A stretch of 14,917 nt of DNA, from the NCBI GenBank assembly GCA_029856425.1, contig JAHQWZ010000021.1, positions 1 through 14,917 of the forward strand, read 5' to 3'. The translations under genes were made by a program, and so were the position numbers. Origin of the DNA: Candidatus Thorarchaeota archaeon. Its GTDB lineage: Archaea > Asgardarchaeota > Thorarchaeia > Thorarchaeales > Thorarchaeaceae. Shown here piece by piece: positions 1 through 6,596 of this stretch; the first letter of the stretch is position 1; each line of letters starts with the position of its first letter. A model generated the notes under the pieces. The model was not told the DNA's origin. It ran no database searches and saw only the letters and a program-made list of their open reading frames with translations.

Positions 1-224
1 TTGGAGGTTTCAGACTCCATTAGGAGGTATTTGAATTCTCCATGAATAAGTCGTGCAACTCCATATATCGCACATGTTGATGATGCGACTGCAAATACTT
101 CTTCTTTGCTGAACCAGACACCTGCACTTGCAACGGGGAGTCCATCCTTCTGAATCAGGACTACATTCTCAACACCGGTGATCATTTTGATATTTTGCAG
201 CGTTTCATTTAGCTCGTCAGTCAA
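1..224 (-). CDS. Roadblock/LC7 domain protein, 5' part only
   Basis: This is the first 74 codons of a gene that runs off the left edge. The translation starts MTDELNETLQ and continues with VVLIQKDGLPVASAG near residues 21-35, the typical first strand and turn of the Roadblock/LC7 (MglB-like) fold, then an alpha-helical stretch and a second strand (GEFKYLLME). The family forms dimers that bind or regulate small Ras-like GTPases; it is common in Asgard and some other archaea. The start is a TTG at 222-224, chosen because GGAG lies about 9 nt upstream and no ATG in this frame precedes the conserved part. It lies downstream of the HD-domain gene with a 116-nt gap holding a TATA-like box and a small inverted repeat, so it probably has its own promoter. 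The partner GTPase is not visible here. Confidence 0.8.
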   Translation of the reverse strand, partial: MTDELNETLQNIKMITGVENVVLIQKDGLPVASAGVWFSKEEVFAVASSTCAIYGVARLIHGEFKYLLMESETS

Positions 225-236
225 TCACTCAGCTCC

Positions 237-254
237 GGACCTAGAAGATGGTCC
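237..254. repeat. Small inverted repeat in the Roadblock gene leader
   Basis: GGACC and GGTCC, separated by 8 nt, can form a 5-bp stem. The repeat lies between the TATA-like box and the TTG start of the Roadblock gene, so it would sit around the predicted transcription start. A repeat this short may be chance. Confidence 0.25.
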
Positions 255-275
255 AATGTAGAATCTCTGAGGTCA

Positions 276-283
276 CTATATAA
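276..283 (-). promoter_or_regulatory. TATA-like box for the Roadblock gene
   Basis: On the minus strand TTATATAG lies about 55 nt upstream of the TTG start. With the usual archaeal spacing of about 25 nt from TATA to start site, the leader would be about 30 nt and would include the GGAG ribosome site. No measured start site is available. Confidence 0.45.
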
Positions 284-340
284 CCACCACACAGGTTGCT
301 TTCCACATGATATTGTGTTGAGCTAGAATTTGGTCCATAA

Positions 341-1636
341 TTACATGTGAATTAAAGCGGCATCTGGAACCTCTTGAAAAACTTCACGTGCAGCTTGACC
401 GACTTTTCTACGATTATGATCAAATGTATACACGCGGATAACATCAAGGTACACCTTCATCATCTCTGCAATGTTTGAATATTCTGAAAGATTATGGGAA
501 ACTTTCTTTCCATCAACTATCTCGAAGATTTTTATCTCCATGGGATTTAGCTGATGGGGATTATAGGGAACTGACGGAAGAGTAGGTACGTCTACTATCA
601 CTTCTTCAGATGGCACACCCGCTAATGCTGCAATCTCATCTTGAATGCTCTCTCTAACTCTTCGTTTCGTAAGAATCTTGGAAACGAAGCGGTCTTCGGT
701 ATGTAACACCTTTTCGAATACTGACTTATACAAAATACGCGAGTCCAGCATTTTCACTATAGTGAATGCATCCTTGGCATCATCAGACTCAGATGGGTCA
801 ATCTTTCTAATTCTTGAGATTAGTGACATATCGTCCAGTTTCAGAAACTCCTCAGGAGTTGAAAAGCTTGTCAGACCCAAAACACTGTCTGCCGCACTCA
901 TCAGTTTGACCAACATTACTTCAACACTGCGAACGGTCTTGTGATAATAGACATTGAGAAACATCTCGTATCGTGCAACAAGGAATGCTTCTAGTGCACC
1001 TCGAGCCGCGATGTCAAACTCTAGTGATAGATCATCGGACACTTCTAGACTGTTGATGAGTCGATGAATATCAACAAGACCATAATTCACACCACAATAG
1101 AAGGAATCTCTAATGAGATAGTCCATTTTATCAGCATCGACCTGACCTGCAACAATTGAACTGACAACCGAATCGGTCTTTGTTTCGCGTCTTCCCCGAA
1201 CTAAGTTGGCTATTCGATTTTTGGAAATCCCACCATCCTCAAGCAGATCTCCAACTTCGCTCTCGCGAATAATCCATTCAGTGACGTCTTCATGATTCCA
1301 CCCCCTTCGTTCAATCAATGCTTCTTCAAAGACGTGACTGAAAGGACCATGACCTATGTCATGAAGAAGACCTGCGATTCGGACCTCTTGAAGAGTTTTC
1401 TCACCGAGATTCATTGGCCCAAGGAGTTTCTTTCCAGTGAGACCTGCCAGAAACATGGCGCCAATGCAGTGCCCAAAACGTGTATGTTCAGCAGCGGGGT
1501 ATACAAAATGACCGCCAGAGAGTTGCTTTATCCGTCTGAGCCTTTGGTAAGGCTTGGAGTTAATGACTTTTGACTCAAGTTCTGTAAGCCCAATAAATCC
1601 ATGAATGGGATCATTCAGTTCCATTATGAAATCCAT
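341..1636 (-). CDS. HD-domain phosphohydrolase, SAMHD1/dGTPase-like
   Basis: A 431-residue protein of the HD superfamily, close in layout to archaeal SAMHD1-like dNTP triphosphohydrolases. It opens with the family signature NDPIHGFI (residues 8-15). The metal site is then complete: H56 in EHTRFGH (50-56), H92-D93 in LLHDIGHGPFSH (90-101), and the distal aspartate in QVDADKMDYLIRD (166-177). Members typically remove triphosphate from dNTPs, or hydrolyse related nucleotides; the exact substrate is not readable here. The ATG at 1636 has GAGG 7 nt upstream; a second ATG four codons in is less well supported. The gene begins 17 nt after the stop of the XRE regulator and is very probably co-transcribed with it, which makes regulator control or joint function plausible. 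Confidence 0.85.
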   Translation of the reverse strand: MDFIMELNDPIHGFIGLTELESKVINSKPYQRLRRIKQLSGGHFVYPAAEHTRFGHCIGAMFLAGLTGKKLLGPMNLGEKTLQEVRIAGLLHDIGHGPFSHVFEEALIERRGWNHEDVTEWIIRESEVGDLLEDGGISKNRIANLVRGRRETKTDSVVSSIVAGQVDADKMDYLIRDSFYCGVNYGLVDIHRLINSLEVSDDLSLEFDIAARGALEAFLVARYEMFLNVYYHKTVRSVEVMLVKLMSAADSVLGLTSFSTPEEFLKLDDMSLISRIRKIDPSESDDAKDAFTIVKMLDSRILYKSVFEKVLHTEDRFVSKILTKRRVRESIQDEIAALAGVPSEEVIVDVPTLPSVPYNPHQLNPMEIKIFEIVDGKKVSHNLSEYSNIAEMMKVYLDVIRVYTFDHNRRKVGQAAREVFQEVPDAALIHM

Positions 1637-1653
1637 GAGAATTCCTCAATTGT

Positions 1654-2394
1654 CTACATCTGTGGGTTAAATGACCTCAATTCTCGAACCAGTTCTTCAC
1701 AGGTAAGATTAGAAACGCAAAGAGGCAGATGGATACTATCTGCAATTTTGACGGCAAGTGGATCGAGCTCCTTAACTCCTTGTAATATCACTGCTGCTGG
1801 TTTGACCGCTGCAGAAGTACCAATCTGACTCGCTTTTATTGCAACCATTGGGGAACGCCCAGTAGAAACGTTTGTGAGAATCGCAGCTCTTTGTGTAGTT
1901 CCCCCATAGAGTCGAAGAAGCTGTTGCGGTGTCAAACTAACAATAGCTTTCACACTATCTAGTGCTGTGTAACCATAGATATCACGGTCCAGAAGGTCAC
2001 CATGTGTGAGTATTTTAGATTCCAGCCTATCAACGAGAAGACGAGCTGGCACAGGTAGTCCAAACTCCCTGCTGTCAAGTATTGCATCTGATGCTATCTC
2101 TGGAGCTATAAGTTTCTCAAGTGCCATTGCGACCCTACCACCATTTACAGCATCCATCTCGATTAGACCCTCAACGAATCGCCTTATGGTTTCAACTCGA
2201 GGTGATTTCCTTCTGCCGCTTTCATAATCACTGATTACCGATGGTGACACACCAAGATGTTTTGCTAGGTATTTCTGCGAAATCTGAAAGCGCTCACGCC
2301 AGCGTTTCATCACTGCTCCAGGATCATTTTCTGCGAGGCATATCTCTCCTGCCATGGCCTCTGCTAGCCTATGGAGTGCCTCACTTCCTTCCAT
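1654..2394 (-). CDS. XRE-family transcriptional regulator, COG1709-like
   Basis: A 246-residue protein with an N-terminal helix-turn-helix of the Cro/C1 (XRE) type: residues about 31-75 contain the motif QKYLAKHLGVSPSVISDYESG, with the recognition helix around SPSVISDYE (residues 50-58). The remaining 170 residues are a conserved archaeal domain (DSREFGLPV, GYTALDSVKAI, TNVSTGRSPMVAI) that I recognise from COG1709-type regulators; its ligand is not known to me. The ATG at 2394 has GGAG about 8 nt upstream. It is the first gene of a probable operon with the HD phosphohydrolase and is divergent from the GPN GTPase gene, with 121 nt between the two starts. Autoregulation and control of the divergent pair are inferences from position only. 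Confidence 0.85.
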   Translation of the reverse strand: MEGSEALHRLAEAMAGEICLAENDPGAVMKRWRERFQISQKYLAKHLGVSPSVISDYESGRRKSPRVETIRRFVEGLIEMDAVNGGRVAMALEKLIAPEIASDAILDSREFGLPVPARLLVDRLESKILTHGDLLDRDIYGYTALDSVKAIVSLTPQQLLRLYGGTTQRAAILTNVSTGRSPMVAIKASQIGTSAAVKPAAVILQGVKELDPLAVKIADSIHLPLCVSNLTCEELVRELRSFNPQM

Positions 2395-2455
2395 AGCAAG
2401 ACTCCAGAAGGAATTTTCTGATAAAGATTTGCGAAGTTGTTGTTCATTACTGTAT

Positions 2456-2463
2456 CTTATATG
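2456..2463 (+). promoter_or_regulatory. TATA-like box in the XRE / GPN divergent gap
   Basis: CTTATATG lies about 57 nt before the GPN GTPase ATG, predicting a start near 2485 and a leader of about 30 nt. The same AT-rich core reads ATATAAGA on the other strand, about 65 nt before the XRE start, so one element could serve both directions. This is inferred from spacing only. Confidence 0.4.
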
Positions 2464-2515
2464 GCACCGAAGGACTCAAAGAGAGCTCGATGCTCAAAGT
2501 AGATTGGTTGAAGCT

Positions 2516-3280
2516 ATGTTCTTCACATTCTTGGTTGGTACTGCTGGGTCAGGAAAATCGCTTCTCACTTCATCGCTTGAGAAATGGCTGGTTGAAGCCG
2601 AGGTAAGTGTAACAGTTGTAAACCTTGATCCTGGGGTTGATGACCCACCCTACACAAGCGACGTGGACGTTCGTGAATATGTGAACTACGGCAAAATAAT
2701 GCAACAGTTTGGACTTGGTCCAAATGGCGCACTTGTCGCTTCACTGGATATGGCCATAGGTCACGTGGGCGACCTGAGAGATGAGATATTCGAACTTGGT
2801 CGTGATTATGTCCTGGTCGACTGTCCAGGACAGATGGAGCTTTTCGCCTATCGAAACTCTGGGCCTCTAATGGTGTCAAGTCTTATGGGTCAAGATCCTG
2901 CTGTATCACTCTACTTGCTTGATTCGAATATTGCCCGCACACCAGTTGGATATCTCTCTTCAATGCTCCTTGGTATCTCGATAAGCATCCGTTTTGACCT
3001 TCCACAGATTGGGATTCTAAGCAAATCTGATATCCTCATGGAGGAGCAAATAGAAGAGATTCTATCATGGTCATCGGATACTTACCTTCTAGAGGAGGCG
3101 CTTGACGGTAGTTCTAGTGGTCTTATTCGGGAGTATTCTGGTGCAATACTTCGTATGCTTGATGACATTGGTGGCGGCAGTGCTGTGGTACCAGTATCAG
3201 CAAAGGTCATGACAGGAATTGATATTCTATACGGAGAGCTTCAACGGACATTTCTAGGTGGAGATAATCTAATAGTCTGA
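2516..3280 (+). CDS. GPN-loop GTPase
   Basis: A 254-residue GTPase of the GPN family, which includes archaeal Pab0955-type proteins and eukaryotic Gpn1-3, linked in eukaryotes to RNA polymerase assembly. The motifs are in order: P-loop GTAGSGKS (8-15), NLDPGVD (36-42), the family-defining Gly-Pro-Asn at 68-70 in FGLGPNGAL, G3 DCPGQMELF (102-110), G4 as SKSD (169-172, a variant of NKxD seen in this family), and G5 PVSAK (226-230). The ATG at 2516 is chosen because the P-loop normally begins within the first ten residues. The open frame extends upstream, but that part overlaps the start of the divergent XRE gene and has no family similarity. TrmG10 follows after 13 nt, so the two are likely one operon. 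Confidence 0.93.
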   Translation: MFFTFLVGTAGSGKSLLTSSLEKWLVEAEVSVTVVNLDPGVDDPPYTSDVDVREYVNYGKIMQQFGLGPNGALVASLDMAIGHVGDLRDEIFELGRDYVLVDCPGQMELFAYRNSGPLMVSSLMGQDPAVSLYLLDSNIARTPVGYLSSMLLGISISIRFDLPQIGILSKSDILMEEQIEEILSWSSDTYLLEEALDGSSSGLIREYSGAILRMLDDIGGGSAVVPVSAKVMTGIDILYGELQRTFLGGDNLIV

Positions 3281-3293
3281 ACAGGGTGTTAAA

Positions 3294-4325
3294 TTGCGAG
3301 CCTTCTTTGCAATCATCTCAGGGAATGACGTCAGCCTCGCCAAGGCTGAAATTGATTCATTGATCGGTCTAACAGGAGCTGAAGCTAGAGTTTCGTGGTT
3401 TGGACAGCTGGTCCAGATTGAGTCAACCCATGATATCGCACACTTTCTGTTGGAAAGGGCTGCTCTGACAAAAGAAGCAGGTAGTATAATTGGTCATGGA
3501 CCAATTTCTGATACCTCCATGGGATGGCTGTCAGATGATGCATTGACAGCCTGTGTGAAACCAACAGAAACATTCTCAGTGAGAACCAAATCGCTCACAG
3601 CAGAAAGACATGTAGAACAAAGAGAGAGATTGAGTGCATCGCTGGGTGCACGTATCAAGAATCTGACAAATGCAAGAGTTTCATTAGACAACCCAGACGT
3701 GAGTGTGCTTGCTATAATAATTCCTGATAGAATATTAGTATGCATCTCAAAGGAGTCAAGATTGAGGCTAGAACTAAGACTTAGAAAACCGGGACGAAAA
3801 CCCTTCTTCCACCCTTCAATGATGAATTCGGAATTGGCACGAGTGATGTGTAATCTTGCTGGAGTGAAGCCCAAAGCGGTCGTGCTCGACCCATTCTGCG
3901 GAGGCGGCGGCATCCTATGCGAAGCGGCGAGCATAGGTGCTAGAGCGGTTGGATTGGAGCTCAACTGGCGTTTAATAAATGGCGCACTGAAGAATCTAGC
4001 AGGGTCACTAGAGAGAGAAACCTCTGTGGTTCAGGCAGATTCAAGATTGCTACCCTTGCAGATAGGGCAATTTGACTGCATAACTACCGATCCACCATAT
4101 GGTAGGGCGAGTTCAACTCGGGGGGTAAAAGCCAGAAAGTTAGTTCTGACTCTCTTGGAAAATGCGCCGGAGATTGTTAGAGATAGGGGGCGTCTATGCA
4201 TCTGTGGTAGCCACGAAATGGGTATCAAGGCAATGATACAGGACTTAGGTTTCACTATCAAGTATCATGTTCTTGTGCCAGTTCATAGTGGTCTTACACG
4301 CGAACTAACAGCAGTAGAGTTCTAA
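3294..4325 (+). CDS. trmG10: tRNA (guanine10-N2)-dimethyltransferase, TrmG10 family
   Basis: A 343-residue THUMP plus Rossmann methyltransferase. The N-terminal half (about 1-160) fits the ferredoxin-like and THUMP tRNA-binding regions. RKPFFHPSMMNSELARVM (168-185) is the characteristic linker of the archaeal Trm-G10/Trm11 family. SAM motif I is DPFCGGGGIL (199-208), and the catalytic motif IV is DPPYG (266-270), followed by RASSTRG. Known members methylate N2 of guanosine 10 in tRNA, often twice. Translation begins at a TTG (3294), which puts the usual family start MRAFF at residue 1; GGTG a few nt upstream is a weak ribosome site. It follows the GPN GTPase gene closely. Its stop overlaps the stop of the convergent UPF0201 gene by 4 nt (CTAA). 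Confidence 0.92.
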   Translation: MRAFFAIISGNDVSLAKAEIDSLIGLTGAEARVSWFGQLVQIESTHDIAHFLLERAALTKEAGSIIGHGPISDTSMGWLSDDALTACVKPTETFSVRTKSLTAERHVEQRERLSASLGARIKNLTNARVSLDNPDVSVLAIIIPDRILVCISKESRLRLELRLRKPGRKPFFHPSMMNSELARVMCNLAGVKPKAVVLDPFCGGGGILCEAASIGARAVGLELNWRLINGALKNLAGSLERETSVVQADSRLLPLQIGQFDCITTDPPYGRASSTRGVKARKLVLTLLENAPEIVRDRGRLCICGSHEMGIKAMIQDLGFTIKYHVLVPVHSGLTRELTAVEF

Positions 4326-4741
4326 CCAACGATGACTCGTCCATCTTTTGTTGGGGGTGCTAACCAAGCAAGAAACCCGTCAAATTCAGCTTCATCCTCA
4401 AAGGTAATCTCTAGCTGGATACATCCCAAGGGAGGGTCTTCCTCAGTTTCATCGACAATTCTTAGCTTCCCATAGTATGCTGCCTGCTTATCAAAGAAGA
4501 TAGATATCATGCTCCCATCCCAATTTGAGAGAACTCGTTTGCGGGCCGCATCAATAATCCGTAGAGCATGAATATACTGCTGAACTAGATCAAGCGAGCT
4601 TCTCTTGTTTGAGCTGAGCATTAGATAACCGTCCTCAGTTTCTTGGCAAGAACTGTCTGAAACGAAAAGGAGGGTAAGTGCAGAACAGACTCGTTCTACA
4701 TCCTCTGTGGGGTAGATTGGACATCCAAGAATGATGTTCAT
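4322..4741 (-). CDS. UPF0201 family protein (COG1931-like)
   Basis: A 139-residue protein matching the UPF0201 family by its opening (MNIILGCPIYPTEDVERV), its size, and a central segment (LDLVQQYIHALRIIDAARKRV, starting near residue 50) followed by a C-terminal acidic strand-rich part (QLEITFEDEAEFDGFL). The function is not established; the fold is thought to be RNA-binding-like. It starts at the codon directly after the TAG stop of the UPF0200 gene, in the same frame, so the two form one open frame broken by one TAG. In some archaea these two families are fused in a single polypeptide. GAGG 9 nt before the ATG lies inside the UPF0200 coding end and would allow reinitiation. Confidence 0.8.
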   Translation of the reverse strand: MNIILGCPIYPTEDVERVCSALTLLFVSDSSCQETEDGYLMLSSNKRSSLDLVQQYIHALRIIDAARKRVLSNWDGSMISIFFDKQAAYYGKLRIVDETEEDPPLGCIQLEITFEDEAEFDGFLAWLAPPTKDGRVIVG

Positions 4742-5281
4742 CTACATGAACCTCTGAACAAGAGTCCTAGACTCATTCCGGAGCGCTTCTATGGTTCTAT
4801 CATTAACCACAATAATATCGCTTAGAGCGATTACTGCTCCAAGACCAACGGATATCTCGCGAAGATCACGTTCTCTGAACGTAGACCAGTCTTGCGGATC
4901 GTCTTTTCGACTGCGTTGCTTGAGGCGCAAGAAACGTGCTTTTGGAGAAGAATGAACGCAAACTATACATACTTCATCCACGCAATCATCAAAAATATCG
5001 ACCTCAGCAAGGCTTCTGCATCCCTCAATCACAACTATTTCGGAATCTGAGTTTCTTAGACTTTCCACACACCGTATAGCCACCGCACCTGGACCATCCC
5101 GATCACGAAGCTCCAACATGACTAGTTTGTTATTCTCAGGGTTGACATCCATACCACGTCGTTCCACTTCTTTGCGAATGATATCACCCATGACAATGAC
5201 TGGAATTCCAGCGCTTTGAAAGGCATTTGCAACTTCACTTTTGCCAGCCCCGGGCATCCCTGTTAGAATTACGAGCTTCAT
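4742..5281 (-). CDS. UPF0200 family nucleotide-kinase-like P-loop protein
   Basis: A 179-residue P-loop NTPase related to dephospho-CoA and adenylate-type kinases. It shows LTGMPGAGKSEVANAF (6-21) with Walker A GMPGAGKS, the MGDIIRKEVERRG block (31-43), EGCRSLAEVDIF, and the lid-like RLKQRSRKDDPQDW with FRERDLRE. These match the archaeal UPF0200 family closely. The substrate is not known. The ATG at 5281 is chosen because it places the P-loop at residues 8-15 and has AAGGGA about 9 nt upstream; a GTG 30 nt earlier is less likely. The last codons read ATG TAG ATG, running directly into UPF0201. Confidence 0.88.
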   Translation of the reverse strand: MKLVILTGMPGAGKSEVANAFQSAGIPVIVMGDIIRKEVERRGMDVNPENNKLVMLELRDRDGPGAVAIRCVESLRNSDSEIVVIEGCRSLAEVDIFDDCVDEVCIVCVHSSPKARFLRLKQRSRKDDPQDWSTFRERDLREISVGLGAVIALSDIIVVNDRTIEALRNESRTLVQRFM

Positions 5282-5323
5282 GGTCAGATTCCCTTGGATG
5301 CGAATTGGCACTCCACTTTGCCG

Positions 5324-5350
5324 CTTATTGTAAGCTGTACAAACTTATAC
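5324..5350 (-). promoter_or_regulatory. Candidate TATA boxes for the UPF0200-UPF0201 operon
   Basis: Two AT-rich elements precede the UPF0200 ATG on the minus strand: CTTACAATAAG at 5324-5334 and GTATAAG at 5344-5350. The nearer one would give a leader of about 20 nt containing the ribosome site; the farther one lies within the hairpin at the 3' end of the TnpB remnant. Which one works cannot be told from sequence. Confidence 0.3.
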
Positions 5351-5362
5351 ATCAGCTTGTAC
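5337..5362. repeat. Hairpin at the 3' end of the TnpB remnant
   Basis: GTACAAACT and AGCTTGTAC flank 8 nt and pair at 8 of 9 positions. The hairpin overlaps the stop codon of the TnpB remnant. IS200/IS605 elements carry subterminal hairpins recognised by the transposase TnpA, and the 3' end of tnpB overlaps the right-end/omega-RNA region, so this may be the relic of the element's right end. No tnpA gene is present. Confidence 0.4.
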
Positions 5363-5747
5363 GCCCAGAAACGGCACTGGGCTTTATAGGTTGTTGAACA
5401 TACATTATATTTCGTGCAGCATTCACATCAGCGTGAAAGTATTCATCGCACTTCGGGCAGTGGAAGTACTCTCCGCCTCTCTTCTCAGCAGTTGAGGTTT
5501 CACCCTCCACTCGAATCCCTCTCTCACCGCAGACATGACAGGTCTGAGATGTCCAGGCGGGGTTTACCAGCCAGATTCCTCCATTCCTATGACCGAGAGC
5601 CTCGCGTCTATACCGGACGCCTTCTAGCATCTTCCCCCACAGATTCGTGGAGAGGTTCCAGCTGTGTCTTCTCATTCCTCCCTTGCCCTGGAAGGAGCGG
5701 AGGTCTTCAAAGCAGATGGTCTTCACACCGTGATGCTCACAGAACCC
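5352..5747 (-). pseudogene. tnpB: 5'-truncated TnpB (IS200/IS605 OrfB) remnant
   Basis: Only the C-terminal third of TnpB remains. From the codon at 5726 the translation shows the RuvC-II acidic motif ICFEDL (E7), then NPAWTSQTCHVCGERG and FHCPKCDEYFHADVNAARNI, which form the four-cysteine zinc ribbon (C63, C66, C90, C93) and the RuvC-III aspartate (D100). The frame is closed upstream by two TGA codons just before 5747. The RuvC-I aspartate and the whole N-terminal DNA/RNA-binding part are missing. Intact TnpB proteins are usually near 350-450 residues, so this cannot be a working nuclease. No start codon or ribosome site of its own is convincing. It is evidence of an old insertion upstream of UPF0200. 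Confidence 0.85.
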
Positions 5748-5899
5748 TCATCATCGGCGACTCTCCTATGCACGATGACATCAGGGTCATAGTCCGTCAT
5801 AGTTCGGCAGAGTTTCATATTGAGCTGATTCATGTCCCTTTCTTGAGGGGTTGGACGAAAAGGTTCAAGAATCTGGGGACTGGTTTGACCTGAAAACAT
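5723..5899 (-). pseudogene. Short ORF, possible gene fragment beside the TnpB remnant
   Basis: A 58-codon frame from an ATG at 5899 reads protein-like: it includes EPFRPTPQERDMNQ and RTMTDYDPDVIVHRR, and ends 4 nt past the TnpB frame's codon at 5726, in another frame. The segment ER-x-M followed by DYDPDVIV is reminiscent of the region just before the Exo II motif in B-family DNA polymerases, but the expected Gly-Tyr-Asn does not follow. There is no clear ribosome site. It could be a fragment of a disrupted gene, a degraded part of the insertion, or a chance frame. I do not assign a function. Confidence 0.25.
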
Positions 5900-5975
5900 G
5901 CAACTTTACTCAATCGGAAAAATGCCTAGGATTGAATAGGATTTATGGTGCTTTCCTACCCTTGCGGTCGCCAGT

Positions 5976-5984
5976 CTAATATAA
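5976..5984 (+). promoter_or_regulatory. TATA-like box for thpR
   Basis: CTAATATAA lies about 47 nt upstream of the thpR ATG. The expected start site near 6006 would give a leader of about 20 nt that includes the GAGG ribosome site. Confidence 0.45.
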
Positions 5985-6026
5985 CACTATGTTTCCTGGG
6001 TTATAGTCAGTCAGTGAGGTGTGACG

Positions 6027-6590
6027 ATGTCTTCTATGAGTAGAATATTTCTCAGCATTGACATTGAAGATGAAACGCTTCTCTCAAGAATTGCGAACAT
6101 TCAGTCAGAGCTAGATAGGCAATCAGCGAAAATTAAACTGGTTGAAAGAGAAAATATCCATTTCACATTGAGATTTCTTGGAGACACACCACATACGAAG
6201 ATCGAGATGATTAGAGAGGAGCTCTCATTGGTCCAATTCAGACCCTTCACAATTCGGATTGAGGGCATTGGTGCTTTCCCAAGTACTAGTCGTCCAAGAG
6301 TAATATGGGTAGGGGTAACTGAAAATGCGGACAGGCTCACCAAACTGAAATTGGAAATAGATGACCTCCTTGGGAATTTAAGCTATCCACGTGACAAGAA
6401 GTTTCATGCACATGCCACAATTGCAAGAGTCAGGGCGGTACGTGATCGTAGTCAGACAATGAAGAACATTGAGAGTCTGGTAAGGGCACCAGTAGGAACA
6501 ATGTCGGTTGAGTGTTTCAGGATGACAAAAAGTACCTTGACCTCATCAGGACCAGTCTATGAAACTCTGTGGGAGGTACCATCTTCGTGA
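6027..6590 (+). CDS. thpR: RNA 2',3'-cyclic phosphodiesterase (2'-5' RNA ligase family)
   Basis: A 187-residue 2H-phosphoesterase. Both catalytic HxTx motifs are present: HFTL with H45 and T47, and HATI with H129 and T131. The N-terminus MSRIFLSIDIED and the FRPFTIRIEGIGAFPS-type middle are typical of ThpR (formerly LigT). The enzymes hydrolyse RNA 2',3'-cyclic phosphates and can join tRNA halves through 2'-5' bonds in vitro; the role in archaea is not settled. The ATG at 6027 is chosen because GAGG sits 7 nt upstream. A GTG six nt earlier overlaps that ribosome site, and an ATG nine nt later is possible. The gene converges on the tRNA-Pro gene with only 6 nt between them. Confidence 0.93.
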   Translation: MSSMSRIFLSIDIEDETLLSRIANIQSELDRQSAKIKLVERENIHFTLRFLGDTPHTKIEMIREELSLVQFRPFTIRIEGIGAFPSTSRPRVIWVGVTENADRLTKLKLEIDDLLGNLSYPRDKKFHAHATIARVRAVRDRSQTMKNIESLVRAPVGTMSVECFRMTKSTLTSSGPVYETLWEVPSS

Positions 6591-6596
6591 AAGGAG

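Noticed and set aside
2354..2515. 54-residue N-terminal extension of the GPN GTPase
   Set aside because: It overlaps the start of the divergent XRE gene, has no family similarity, and would lie upstream of the predicted promoter. The P-loop position supports the ATG at 2516.
3494..3964. 156-codon minus-strand frame inside trmG10
   Set aside because: The plus strand encodes complete methyltransferase motifs across this stretch; the opposite frame has no family features.
5414..5893. A 159-codon plus-strand frame opposite the TnpB remnant
   Set aside because: Its translation is low-complexity and Ser/Arg/His-rich and has no family features. The minus strand carries a clear zinc ribbon, so this is a mirror frame.
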